Of a stretch of DNA of 16,808 nucleotides, positions 1-6,618 are shown one piece after another. How positions within the stretch are numbered: position 1 is the stretch's first letter; the number at the start of each line of letters is the position of its first letter. The stretch lies in contig JBKHJZ010000060.1 in assembly GCA_046537875.1 (NCBI GenBank), positions 1-16,808 of the forward strand. Reading direction: 5' to 3'. Source of the DNA: JBKHJZ01 sp046537875 (lineage in GTDB: Bacteria > Actinomycetota > Acidimicrobiia > Acidimicrobiales > VFJN01). Both the position numbers and the translations under genes were made by a program. A model generated the notes under the pieces. It did no database searches and was not told the origin of the DNA. It saw only the letters and a list, made by a program, of their open reading frames with translations.

Positions 1-91
1 TGACCGTCGGGTCGACGGCCGCGACGCCGTCGACGAGCGTGGCGACCTTGTCGAGGCGGACCGGGTCGCCGCCCAGCGTGTAGAGGCCCAC
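1..91 (-). CDS. 5' end of an unidentified gene, running off the window
   Basis: The minus strand from a GTG at 91 to the window edge is open and reads MGLYTLGGDPVRLDK followed by VATLVDGVAAVDPTV. Every codon after the start ends in G or C, as in the real genes nearby. It lies 61 bases downstream of the epoxide-hydrolase-like gene on the same strand, so co-transcription is plausible. The start is uncertain: the frame stays open upstream of this GTG, and there is no convincing ribosome binding site. I do not recognise the family from these 30 residues. The opposite strand is also open here but looks like a GC-driven shadow. Confidence 0.4.
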   Translation of the reverse strand, partial: MGLYTLGGDPVRLDKVATLVDGVAAVDPTV

Positions 92-152
92 CTCGTCGGC
101 GGCGGCGGTCTCGGGCGGCGGACTGATCGCCCGTCCCGGGCGTTCGCGTGCG

Positions 153-587
153 CTACGCCGCCGGGCGGCGGACCCTGCGGCCCAGCAGGGCCTGGAACGC
201 GCCCCGGATGAAGGCCCAGGCCAGGTTCACGAAGTCGAACCGGTCGCGCCACAGCGTGATCCGCCCGTCGTGCACCTCGAAGGTGCCGCACACCCAGAAC
301 GCGGCGTCCACCGGCCCGAGCGAGATGATGTCGGTTCGCTCGGTCAGCACCGTGGGGCCGTGGGTCGCGACGTTGTCGTACCGCACCTCGAAGCCGCTGC
401 CCCACCGCGCGAGGCCGCGCAGCTGACGCTCCACTGCCGGCACGCCGCGGGCCGGAGGGAACGGCACGTTCTGGTAGACGATCTCGGGAGCGAGCAGCTC
501 GACGGCCGCGTCGATGTCGAAGCGCTCGAGGGCACCGAGGAAGTCGCGCACCACCTCCGCCTCCGCCACCACGTCCTGCTCTGCCAT
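153..587 (-). CDS. Limonene-1,2-epoxide hydrolase-like protein (SnoaL/NTF2 fold)
   Basis: A 144-residue protein of the NTF2-like cone fold, matching the limonene-epoxide hydrolase branch. That enzyme opens an epoxide by one-step water attack using an Asp-Arg-Asp triad plus Tyr and Asn. Here YQN gives Tyr38 and Asn40, ERTD gives Arg84 and Asp86, and WRDRFD gives Asp115. Spacings (2, 44, 2 and 29) are close to those of the Rhodococcus enzyme as I remember it. The family motif YQN-x-P-x-PP is also present. It is expected to be cytosolic with a small hydrophobic epoxide as substrate, but the substrate cannot be read from sequence. The ATG at 587 is preceded by GGGGAGG. The catalytic set argues against a non-enzymatic SnoaL-like protein. 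The C terminus is Arg-rich (GRRVRRPAA). Confidence 0.8.
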   Translation of the reverse strand: MAEQDVVAEAEVVRDFLGALERFDIDAAVELLAPEIVYQNVPFPPARGVPAVERQLRGLARWGSGFEVRYDNVATHGPTVLTERTDIISLGPVDAAFWVCGTFEVHDGRITLWRDRFDFVNLAWAFIRGAFQALLGRRVRRPAA

Positions 588-691
588 GTCGCCTCCCCGA
601 TGCTGCCGGCAACACCGATTCTGTCCGCCGGATGCGCATCGTCGCAGCCCCGATCTCCTCGTGCCGCGCGCGGGGCACCTGCCGCGAGCGC

Positions 692-720
692 CGGGCGGGC
701 GCGGCCGAGCCGCCCGCCCG
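692..720 (-). terminator. GC-rich hairpin downstream of the membrane-protein gene
   Basis: CGGGCGGGCG (692-701) and CGCCCGCCCG (711-720) are perfect 10-base inverted repeats around a 9-base loop. They lie 17 bases beyond the stop of the membrane-protein gene on the minus strand. There is no T-run, so this would be a non-classical terminator, or a barrier between that gene and the epoxide-hydrolase-like gene. Confidence 0.45.
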
Positions 721-737
721 CCCGGATCGCGCCGCAG

Positions 738-1349
738 TCAGGGCAGTCTGCGTCCCTCGCCCACGCCGGGCTCGGCTCGCACCTCCGCATCCGTGCGGCG
801 CTCCGTCGCCGTCGTGGCGGCCGGGCGCTCCTCGACGACCCGGTGCTCGGCCACTGGAGCGTCGTACGGTGCCCGGGCCCACACAGGGCGCGGCAGGCCA
901 CCGCCGAGCACCCCGCCGACGACGGCCACGACGAGCCCGCCGAGCAGCGACCAGAAGGTCGCCCAGAGCGGATCCGCGCCCCACTCGCTGAGCGGTGCCG
1001 CGGTGAAGCCGAACACCTCCAGGGAGTTCGGCACGTCGAGCAGCAGCGTGCCGATCAGGATGAGGCCCCACACTGCCAGCCCGTTGATGAGGCCGAGGCC
1101 GGTGCCGCCGTGGCCGCTCATCCACCCGGCGAGGAGCCCGCCGGCGAAGAGGCCCACCAGCGACGAGGCGAGCCCGAACCAGTGCAGGTTCCGGGAGACG
1201 AAGTCGATGTCCGACCCGTCAGCCAGGGCCACCCAGAGCGCGTTGAACAGGAACAGGATGGCGAGGCCGACGATCGCGCCGGCGAACACGGCTCCCCAGC
1301 GGATCAGTGAGGGCGCCGCTGCTGCCCGCGCTTCGGGAACGACAGCCAT
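738..1349 (-). CDS. Four-helix integral membrane protein of unknown function
   Basis: A 203-residue protein with four clear hydrophobic segments at about residues 17-42, 55-77, 84-105 and 128-151. Several are rich in Gly and small residues (AGAIVGLAILFLF, VAVVGGVLGGGL). A hydrophilic tail of about 50 residues, rich in Arg, Glu and Ala, follows. There is no cleavable signal peptide. The start is secure: ATG at 1349 follows AAGGAGGA at ideal distance, whereas the open frame further upstream is antisense to the flavoprotein gene. It resembles uncharacterised small membrane proteins of stress loci in actinobacteria, but I cannot assign a family. It is divergent from the flavin oxidoreductase, and a weak general-stress-type promoter lies upstream. 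Confidence 0.85.
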   Translation of the reverse strand: MAVVPEARAAAAPSLIRWGAVFAGAIVGLAILFLFNALWVALADGSDIDFVSRNLHWFGLASSLVGLFAGGLLAGWMSGHGGTGLGLINGLAVWGLILIGTLLLDVPNSLEVFGFTAAPLSEWGADPLWATFWSLLGGLVVAVVGGVLGGGLPRPVWARAPYDAPVAEHRVVEERPAATTATERRTDAEVRAEPGVGEGRRLP

Positions 1350-1389
1350 GATCGTCCTCCTTCGACGAGGTGTGCTGTCGTCGCCGCGA

Positions 1390-1412
1390 CTACCCGTCGT
1401 GACGGCGGTAAC
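1390..1412 (-). promoter_or_regulatory. Weak SigB/SigF-like promoter for the membrane-protein gene
   Basis: On the minus strand GTTACC is followed after 11 bases by GGGTAG, about 41 bases before the ATG at 1349. Actinobacterial SigB/SigF promoters read roughly GTTT, 14-17 bases, GGGTAT. This candidate therefore has a short spacer and an imperfect -10, and is suggestive only. Confidence 0.22.
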
Positions 1413-1473
1413 TCCGGTCTTTCTGTGGAGAGCGGGGCGTACGGGCGGCAACAGCCACGTTCTGCGGTCGTGC

Positions 1474-1483
1474 GACTGCAGTC
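1474..1483. promoter_or_regulatory. Short palindrome in the divergent promoter region
   Basis: GACTGCAGTC is a perfect 10-base palindrome, 49 bases before the flavoprotein ATG and 124 bases before the membrane-protein ATG. It may be an operator in the 183-base divergent intergenic region. A palindrome of this size can also arise by chance. Confidence 0.2.
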
Positions 1484-1532
1484 TGAGGTCTCGGGGTACG
1501 CCGACGGCACCCACCGGGTAGGAGTGCGGCCG

Positions 1533-2909
1533 ATGGGTGAGCACGTGGACGCCATCGTGGTCGGGATGGGACCCGGCGGCGAGGTGGTGGCCGGTCGCCT
1601 CCTCGCCGCGGGCCGGAGCGTCGCGGTCGTGGAGCGCGAGCTGATCGGCGGGGAGTGCGCCTACTGGGCATGCGTGCCCTCGAAGTCGGTCCTGCGGCCC
1701 CCGGAGGCCGCCGACGAGGTCGCCCGGGCGGCAGGCGTGCAGGGCGCGCGGCTCGACTGGCCGGCGGCGCGGGATCACCGGGACTACATGGTCCGCCATC
1801 TGGACGACGCCGCGCAGGTGGACGCCTACGCGCGACGCGGCGGGGTGGTCGTGAAGGGTGAGGCCCGAGTGGCCGGCCCCGGGCGGGTCATGGTCGGGGA
1901 GCGGGAGCTGACGGCGGACGACGTGATCGTCGCCACCGGTTCGACCCCGAACGTCCCGCCCATCGACGGTCTCGACGCCGTGACCGCCTGGACCAACCGC
2001 GAGACGTACTCGACGGCGGAGCTGCCGGAGCGGGCGGTGATCGTGGGCGGGAGCTCGGTGGGTGTCGAGACCGCGTGGTTCCTCGCCCGCTTCGGCGTGG
2101 CCACCACCGTGGTCGAGGTCCGGGACCGGCTGCTGGCGGCCGAGGAGCCGCGGCTGGGCGAGCTGGCCGCCGGTCACCTGCGGGAGATCGGGGTCGAGGT
2201 CCGCACCGGGACGACCCCGCAGCGCGCCCATCGCCGCGGTGCCGACAGCGTGCTCGCCCTCGACGGCGGCGGCGAGGTCGCCGGCGACGTCGTGATCATC
2301 GCCACGGGGAGGTCGCCTCGGACCGCCGGCCTGGGTCTCGAGAACGCCGGCGTCGCCCTGGGCGACCGGGGCGAGGTCGTGGTGGATGCATCGTGTCGCG
2401 CGGCCGACGGCGTCTGGGCCGTCGGCGACGTCACGGGGATCATGCCGTTGACCCACGTCGCCAAGTACCAGGGGCGCGTGGCGGCGGACGGCATCCTCGG
2501 CCACCCCCGCACCGCCCGCTACGAGGGCATCCCGCGCGTGGTGTTCGCCGAGCCGGAGATCGCGGCGGTCGGTCCTACGCGCGAGCAGGCCGAGGAGCGG
2601 GGCGTGCGAACCGCGGCGGCGGAGGTCGACCTGGCCGATGCGATCACCCGCCCCTGGACCTACGAGACCGACCCCCGGGGCCGCCTGGGCCTGGTCGCGG
2701 ACGCCGATCGCAGGGTCCTCGTCGGTGCGTGGGCCGTGGCGCCGCACGCGGGGGAGTGGATCCACCAGGCGGCGCTGGCGATCAGGACCTCGCTTCCGAT
2801 CGAGGTGCTGCTCGACCAGGTCCCGCAGTTCCCCACGTACAGCGAGGGCTACCTGAGCGCGCTCGAGAAGCTGCCGCTCGGCAGCCCCGTCGGGGCTGCC
2901 CGGTCATAG
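1533..2909 (+). CDS. Class I pyridine nucleotide-disulfide oxidoreductase (dihydrolipoyl dehydrogenase-like) with variant active site
   Basis: A 458-residue FAD/NAD(P) enzyme with the domain order of dihydrolipoamide dehydrogenase, glutathione reductase and mercuric reductase. The N-terminal FAD site is VVGMGPGG (residues 9-16). The redox disulfide is ECAYWACVPSK, with Cys42 and Cys47 in CX4C spacing. The NAD(P) Rossmann motif is VGGSSVGVE, the second FAD motif is AVGDV, and a dimerisation domain follows. The dimer-interface motif, normally HPT-x-SE with the catalytic His, reads FPTYSE (433-438), so the base is Phe. The disulfide may be reducible, but dithiol substrates should be handled differently from classical Lpd. 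GTAGGAG precedes the ATG at 1533; the upstream open frame is ignored. It might be a quinone or small-molecule reductase. It is transcribed alone and converges on the methyltransferase gene. Confidence 0.85.
   Translation: MGEHVDAIVVGMGPGGEVVAGRLLAAGRSVAVVERELIGGECAYWACVPSKSVLRPPEAADEVARAAGVQGARLDWPAARDHRDYMVRHLDDAAQVDAYARRGGVVVKGEARVAGPGRVMVGERELTADDVIVATGSTPNVPPIDGLDAVTAWTNRETYSTAELPERAVIVGGSSVGVETAWFLARFGVATTVVEVRDRLLAAEEPRLGELAAGHLREIGVEVRTGTTPQRAHRRGADSVLALDGGGEVAGDVVIIATGRSPRTAGLGLENAGVALGDRGEVVVDASCRAADGVWAVGDVTGIMPLTHVAKYQGRVAADGILGHPRTARYEGIPRVVFAEPEIAAVGPTREQAEERGVRTAAAEVDLADAITRPWTYETDPRGRLGLVADADRRVLVGAWAVAPHAGEWIHQAALAIRTSLPIEVLLDQVPQFPTYSEGYLSALEKLPLGSPVGAARS
2880..2900 (+). terminator. 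Hairpin at the 3' end of the flavoprotein gene
   Basis: GGCAGCCCC (2880-2888) and GGGGCTGCC (2892-2900) form a perfect 9-base stem with a 3-base loop. It overlaps the last codons of the flavoprotein gene, at a convergent junction with the methyltransferase. There is no T-run. It could end transcription from either side. Confidence 0.4.
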
Positions 2910-2911
2910 CG

Positions 2912-2949
2912 AGCGCCCGGTCCGGGCGACAGCGCCCGGTCCTGGCGAC
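2912..2949. repeat. 19-base tandem duplication between convergent genes
   Basis: AGCGCCCGGTCCGGGCGAC (2912-2930) is immediately followed by AGCGCCCGGTCCTGGCGAC (2931-2949), differing at one base. The first copy contains the inverted repeat CGCCCGG-TC-CGGGCG-like arms. The duplication fills nearly all of the 44 bases between the two stop codons. Confidence 0.75.
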
Positions 2950-2953
2950 AGCG

Positions 2954-3784
2954 CTACGGCGCCCGCTCCTCGCCGACGTTCGGGCCCGGCTGCGCCACCA
3001 CGATGTGGCACACGAACGGGGCGGCGACCGAGCCCGAGGGGTCGGTGAACGGGGCGAGCACCTCGCGGGCCCCATCGCGGATCCGCTGGTGGACCACGTC
3101 GTCGATCCGGTCGGCGAGGGGCGAGCCCTCGACCTCGGTGGCGACCAGCGCATCGGCGGAGCGGAACCGCGCGGTGCCCCGCCGGGTTCGTGCGGCGACC
3201 ACCGCGAGGCCCGCCTCCTCGATCGAGGACGAGAGGGTGGCGAGGTCGCCGCAGCGCCAGTAGGTGCCGAGGAGCGAGACGGCCTCCGGCCCCGCATGCC
3301 GGGCCGCCATCTCGACGAAGGGCCCGTACGCCGGCTGCGCGTCCAGGGAGGCGGGGACAACCAGCGCGACCGTGCCGCCGGTGGCCGCCACCCGCCCCAT
3401 CTCCCGGAGCGCCGCGACATCGTCGGGGAAGAACATCAGCGCCATCTGGCAGAGCACCGCGTCGAAGGAGCCGTCGTCGAAGGGCAGGGCCGCGGCGTCG
3501 GCCCGGCGCCAGGTGAGGTCGGGGCGGATGCGCCCGGCCACGGTCAGCATCGCCTCGTTGCGGTCGACCCCGACGACGCGGCCGCCCGGCCCGACGCGAT
3601 CGGCCGCGGTGCGGGCGACGATTCCGGTGCCACAGGCGACGTCGAGGACGCGCTGTCCGGTCATGACGTCGGCCGCATCGACGAGATGGGGCGCCCACTC
3701 GGCGAAGATCGCGGGCACGAACCTCTCCTCGTACGCCTCTGCCGCCTCCAGCGGGATCTCGAAGGTCTCGGGTGAGCTGGACAT
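2954..3784 (-). CDS. Class I SAM-dependent methyltransferase
   Basis: A 276-residue protein of the Methyltransf_11/25 (UbiE-like) type. Motif I is VLDVACGTG (residues 46-54), binding S-adenosylmethionine. GVD ends in Asp74, which should contact the ribose. ADAAALPF (about 95-102) and FDAVLCQMALMFFPD (about 107-121) are the following SAM-pocket motifs. Length is normal, and the variable C-terminal half should set substrate choice, which cannot be predicted. The ATG at 3784 begins MSSSPETF; the longer open frame runs antisense into the LuxR gene and is not used. No strong ribosome binding site is seen. A perfect dyad lies 69 bases upstream, next to the LuxR/TPR regulator gene, suggesting that regulator may control it. 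Confidence 0.88.
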   Translation of the reverse strand: MSSSPETFEIPLEAAEAYEERFVPAIFAEWAPHLVDAADVMTGQRVLDVACGTGIVARTAADRVGPGGRVVGVDRNEAMLTVAGRIRPDLTWRRADAAALPFDDGSFDAVLCQMALMFFPDDVAALREMGRVAATGGTVALVVPASLDAQPAYGPFVEMAARHAGPEAVSLLGTYWRCGDLATLSSSIEEAGLAVVAARTRRGTARFRSADALVATEVEGSPLADRIDDVVHQRIRDGAREVLAPFTDPSGSVAAPFVCHIVVAQPGPNVGEERAP

Positions 3785-3852
3785 GGGACAACGGTGACGG
3801 GAGGCCGGCGGTTCCGCATCCTCAGGACGGCTCGATCCCGGCCCGGCCGGCA

Positions 3853-3868
3853 TGGTCAGACCTGACCA
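3853..3868. promoter_or_regulatory. Perfect 7-base dyad upstream of the methyltransferase gene
   Basis: TGGTCAG-AC-CTGACCA is an exact inverted repeat 69 bases before the methyltransferase ATG and 20 bases past the LuxR stop. It has the size of an operator for a dimeric regulator. Its left part, TGGTCAGACC, also resembles FadR/GntR-type sites (TGGTNNNACCA). It might alternatively be a short 3' hairpin of the LuxR gene, though a 2-base loop makes that unlikely. Confidence 0.4.
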
Positions 3869-3888
3869 CCTGGCGGCGCCACTCAGGC

Positions 3889-5463
3889 TCAGATCAGGCC
3901 GCGCTCGTAGGCGTACGCGGTGGCGGCAGCGCGCGAGGTCGCACCCACCTTGGCGAACGTGTTGCTCAGGTGCCGGGCCACGGTGTGCTCGCTCACCAGC
4001 AGCGCGGCGCCGATCTCCCTGTTGGTGCGTCCCTGGGCGACGAGGCGAAGGACCTCGACCTCGCGCGCGGTCAGCGGGGTGGGGCCCGGCTCGCCCGCCA
4101 GCAGCGCATCGACCCGCTCGCCATCCGGCCGCGCCCCGAGGCGGCCGAAGGTCATGCGAGCCGCCCGGAGCTCGAGCACGGCCGTGTCCTCGTCGCCCGC
4201 AGCGCGGGCAGCGGTGCCGATCAGCACCTGCGTGCGGGCGGCGTCGTAGGCGAGGCCCAGTCGCTGGCACGTGGCGCACGCGGCGCGCAGAGGCGGGAGC
4301 GCCGCGGTCGCTTCACCCCGGGCCAGCAGCACCTGCCCCTCGGCCGCCCCTGCGATGGCGCCGAGATACGGGTTGGGCGAGGCATCGGCGAGGGTCACGA
4401 GCTCGTGCGCCGACCGCTGCGCCTCCGCCGGCTCGCCGAGCCGGAGCTCCGCTTCGACCCGGGCCGCGAGCAGCTGGGCGCGCCGGAGCGGCGAGGCCGG
4501 GCCCGGGGTCAGCGCGAGGCGGAGGGCCGTGGCCGCGGCGGCGTGCCGGCCCTGTGCCACCCTCACCAGGGCCAGGCCGGGCTGCGGGGCACGCCCGAGC
4601 TGATGGGCCCGCACGAACGACTCCTCCGCCCCGTCGAGGTCACCGGTGAGCCGCTTGATCTCGCCGACGAGGTAGTACGCCTCGCCGGCGTACCGGGGGT
4701 CGTACGTGTCGAGCTCGGCGCAGGCCCGCCGGGCGTCGGCGGCGGCGGTGTCCCAGTCTCCACGCAGGCACGACAGCTCGACGGAGTACACCCGGCAGAG
4801 CCCCGGGTACATGCGGCCCTCCCAGAGGCCGCCGCACCAGCGCATGGCGGCGTCGCTCCACTGTGCGGCCCGGTCGAGGTCGGCGAGGTCGTGGCATGTC
4901 GAGAGCAGGTTGCAGAACACCCAGCCCGTGTAGAGCGGGTCGATCTCGCGGTTGACGACCGCCACCATCGCCTCGTCGAGAAGGGCCATCCCCTCGTCGA
5001 CGTCGCCCACCGCGCACAGCGCCCGCCCGGTCGCCTGGAGGGCCATCGCCAGCAGATCGTCGTCGGCGAGCACGCGGGCGGCCCGCAGCGCCCGCCGGGC
5101 GTGAGCCAGCGCGGCGCCGGCCTCGCCCTCGGCGAGCGCGCGGTCGGTCTCCGCCACCGCCACCCAGCCGGTGGCCCGGGCGCCGCCGGTTTCCGCGTGA
5201 CGGCGGGAGCGCCCGAGCCAGCCGTTGGCGACCGCGGTCTCGCCCACCAGGAAGTGGTCGTAGAACAGGCGCCACGCCGCGAGGGCAGCTGCCTCCGCGG
5301 CTCCGGCGCCCACGTGGGCGGCGTACGCCTCACGACGTGCGGCGACCGAGGCGTCCGGCTGGTCGAGCCAGAACAAAGCGTCGGCGAGCCGGTCGAGGTC
5401 CTGCGGGGTCAGCCCGGCGCGGGTCCGTGCCGTCAGCTCCTCGTAGGTCTGCCGCCACGTCAC
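3889..5463 (-). CDS. LuxR-family transcriptional regulator with TPR-like sensor region
   Basis: About 524 residues. The last 62 are a LuxR/NarL helix-turn-helix: LTAREVEVLRLVAQGRTNRE, then SEHTVARHLSNTFAKVG. The first 450 or so are Ala/Leu-rich helical repeats of TPR type, for example in the section around DLDGAEESFVRAHQL. There is no P-loop ATPase domain, so this is not a full MalT/LAL protein, and no phospho-receiver domain. It should bind DNA as a dimer and sense a ligand or protein through its repeats. The start is uncertain. GTG at 5463 (MTWRQTYEELTA) fits the usual family start, and I chose it. GTG at 5496 sits 6 bases after a TACGCT box and could be a leaderless start. GTG at 5559 gives an unlikely Pro/Gly-rich extension. 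Its likely target is the adjacent methyltransferase. Confidence 0.85.
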   Translation of the reverse strand: MTWRQTYEELTARTRAGLTPQDLDRLADALFWLDQPDASVAARREAYAAHVGAGAAEAAALAAWRLFYDHFLVGETAVANGWLGRSRRHAETGGARATGWVAVAETDRALAEGEAGAALAHARRALRAARVLADDDLLAMALQATGRALCAVGDVDEGMALLDEAMVAVVNREIDPLYTGWVFCNLLSTCHDLADLDRAAQWSDAAMRWCGGLWEGRMYPGLCRVYSVELSCLRGDWDTAAADARRACAELDTYDPRYAGEAYYLVGEIKRLTGDLDGAEESFVRAHQLGRAPQPGLALVRVAQGRHAAAATALRLALTPGPASPLRRAQLLAARVEAELRLGEPAEAQRSAHELVTLADASPNPYLGAIAGAAEGQVLLARGEATAALPPLRAACATCQRLGLAYDAARTQVLIGTAARAAGDEDTAVLELRAARMTFGRLGARPDGERVDALLAGEPGPTPLTAREVEVLRLVAQGRTNREIGAALLVSEHTVARHLSNTFAKVGATSRAAATAYAYERGLI

Positions 5464-5502
5464 GTGCCCGCCAGGTGGCTCCCGCGCTCCGGACACGCCA
5501 GC

Positions 5503-5508
5503 AGCGTA
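5503..5508 (-). promoter_or_regulatory. Possible -10 box for the LuxR gene
   Basis: TACGCT on the minus strand fits TANNNT. It ends 6 bases before a GTG at 5496 that is in frame with the LuxR gene, the spacing of a leaderless actinobacterial transcript. No clear -35 is visible. Confidence 0.2.
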
Positions 5509-5600
5509 CCCGGGGCGCACCGGAGGACCGGCGGTGCCCGGCAACGGGAGGCGGTGCACGATCCGCCCGCTGGTCGCGCCTCGGCCACGGAACCGATGCG

Positions 5601-6002
5601 CTAGTCGCTGAACACGTCGACCAGCAGCGGGCCGAGGAGATCACGCAGCGACACCATCCCGGCCACCCTGCCACCCTCGTCGATCACCGGGACGTGGCGG
5701 ATGCCGTCACCGAACATGAGACCGAGGATGTCGAGGAGCCGATCATCGGGCCGTGCCGCAGCGACGGCGGAGGTCATCGCCTCCCCGGCCGTGACCGTGT
5801 CGGGATCGGCGCCCCGGGCCAGGTCGGTGACGATGTCGCGCTCCGAGATGACGCCGGCCGCGTCGTTCACCGTCCCGACGATCGCGGCTCCCACCGATCT
5901 CTCCGACAGCGTCCGGGACACCTCCCGGAGCGTCTTGTCCGGCCGGACGATGACCGGGGGTCGGACCAGATCACGCGCACGGTCTCGGAGGGTGACGGTC
6001 AT
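5601..6002 (-). CDS. CBS-domain-pair protein
   Basis: A 133-residue stand-alone Bateman module. The first CBS motif spans roughly residues 10-62 (GAAIVGTVNDAAGVISERDI) and the second 72-125 (HVPVIDEGGRVAGMVSLRDL). Such proteins bind adenine nucleotides (AMP, ATP, SAM) in the cleft between the two repeats and act as cytosolic energy or stress sensors, often partnering other proteins. There is no DNA-binding or enzymatic domain. The start ATG at 6002 follows GAGGAG at good distance. The universal stress protein gene lies 123 bases upstream on the same strand. The two families often occur together in stress regulons, so a shared transcript is plausible. Confidence 0.9.
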   Translation of the reverse strand: MTVTLRDRARDLVRPPVIVRPDKTLREVSRTLSERSVGAAIVGTVNDAAGVISERDIVTDLARGADPDTVTAGEAMTSAVAAARPDDRLLDILGLMFGDGIRHVPVIDEGGRVAGMVSLRDLLGPLLVDVFSD

Positions 6003-6125
6003 CGCACAGCTCCTCGTCGATCCGCCGGGCGCCCGCGCACCGAACTCCCGCGCCCAACCATAGGGACCAGCGTCCGGTGCTGGGTGAGCGGGCCCTGGCG
6101 GACGACGGCTGAGAGGGCCGCGCGG

Positions 6126-6590
6126 TCACTCGGTGCCAGCGGCGTCGGCACGCATGACCAGCACGGGACACGGTGCGTGGCGGATCACGTAGTCCGAGAC
6201 CGACCCGAGCAGCGCCCGGGTGATGCCGCTGCGGCCGCGCGAGCCGACGATGACGACAGATGCCGGCAGTTCGGCGGCGAGGTCGCAGAGCGCGTGGCCG
6301 GGGTCGCCGCGCACAACCCGGGTCTCGACGTGGTCGGCACCGAGGGCGTGGACCGTCTCGGCGGCGATCTCCTCGCCCTCCCGCACGCGCTCGCGCTCGA
6401 GCTGGGTCATCGTCTCGGGCGAGACCACGCCGCCGGCGAACCCGGTGCCGGTCACCAGCGCCGGATCGACGTCCTCGATGGCGGTGGCGACCACGACGCG
6501 ATCGGGCCTGCCGAGCAGTGCCAGGCCGGCCGACGCCGCGTGGAGGGCGAGGTCGGACCCGTCGGTCCCGATGAGGACCACACGCTGCAT
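6126..6590 (-). CDS. Universal stress protein, ATP-binding type
   Basis: A 154-residue single UspA domain. It begins MQRVVLIGTDGS, with Asp10 at the usual nucleotide-contact position. It ends with the full ATP-binding signature G-2X-G-9X-G-S: GSRG at 116-119, nine residues, then Gly129-Ser130. It therefore belongs to the ATP-binding branch (as in MJ0577 and mycobacterial Usps). Its role is likely in survival during oxygen, redox or starvation stress. The ATG at 6590 keeps the domain at its usual length; a longer open frame would run through the divergent SDR gene. No Shine-Dalgarno is visible, and a CACACT box ends 7 bases before the ATG, suggesting a leaderless mRNA. The SDR gene starts 28 bases away on the other strand. 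Confidence 0.9.
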   Translation of the reverse strand: MQRVVLIGTDGSDLALHAASAGLALLGRPDRVVVATAIEDVDPALVTGTGFAGGVVSPETMTQLERERVREGEEIAAETVHALGADHVETRVVRGDPGHALCDLAAELPASVVIVGSRGRSGITRALLGSVSDYVIRHAPCPVLVMRADAAGTE

Positions 6591-6597
6591 GTCGCGC

Positions 6598-6610
6598 AGT
6601 GTGGCACAGT
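6598..6610. promoter_or_regulatory. Centred dyad in the 28-base divergent usp/SDR intergenic region
   Basis: TGTG-G-CACA (6600-6608, flanked by a matching A/T pair at 6598 and 6610) is centred on 6604, midway between the two ATGs. Each half contains a TANNNT-like hexamer: CACACT toward usp, 7 bases before its ATG, and CACAGT toward the SDR, 8 bases before its ATG. It may be a shared operator and pair of back-to-back leaderless -10 boxes. Confidence 0.35.
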
Positions 6611-6618
6611 TGGTCGGC

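Noticed and set aside
738..2765. A 675-codon minus-strand open frame through the flavoprotein gene
   Set aside because: Only its last 203 codons are a real gene, with a strong ribosome binding site at 1349. The rest is antisense to a well-motifed oxidoreductase and has His/Asp/Gly/Arg-rich composition typical of GC-driven shadows.
2954..4279. N-terminal extension of the methyltransferase to 441 residues
   Set aside because: The extra 165 residues are antisense to the LuxR DNA-binding region and look like GC shadow. The family length fits a start at 3784.
3772..5604. A 610-codon plus-strand open frame opposite the LuxR gene
   Set aside because: It lacks any recognisable motif and is Arg/Gly/Pro/His-rich. 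The minus strand carries clear TPR-like repeats and a LuxR helix-turn-helix.
6067..6083. Inverted repeat CCAGC...GCTGG upstream of the CBS gene
   Set aside because: Five-base arms are too short to distinguish from chance in this GC-rich background.
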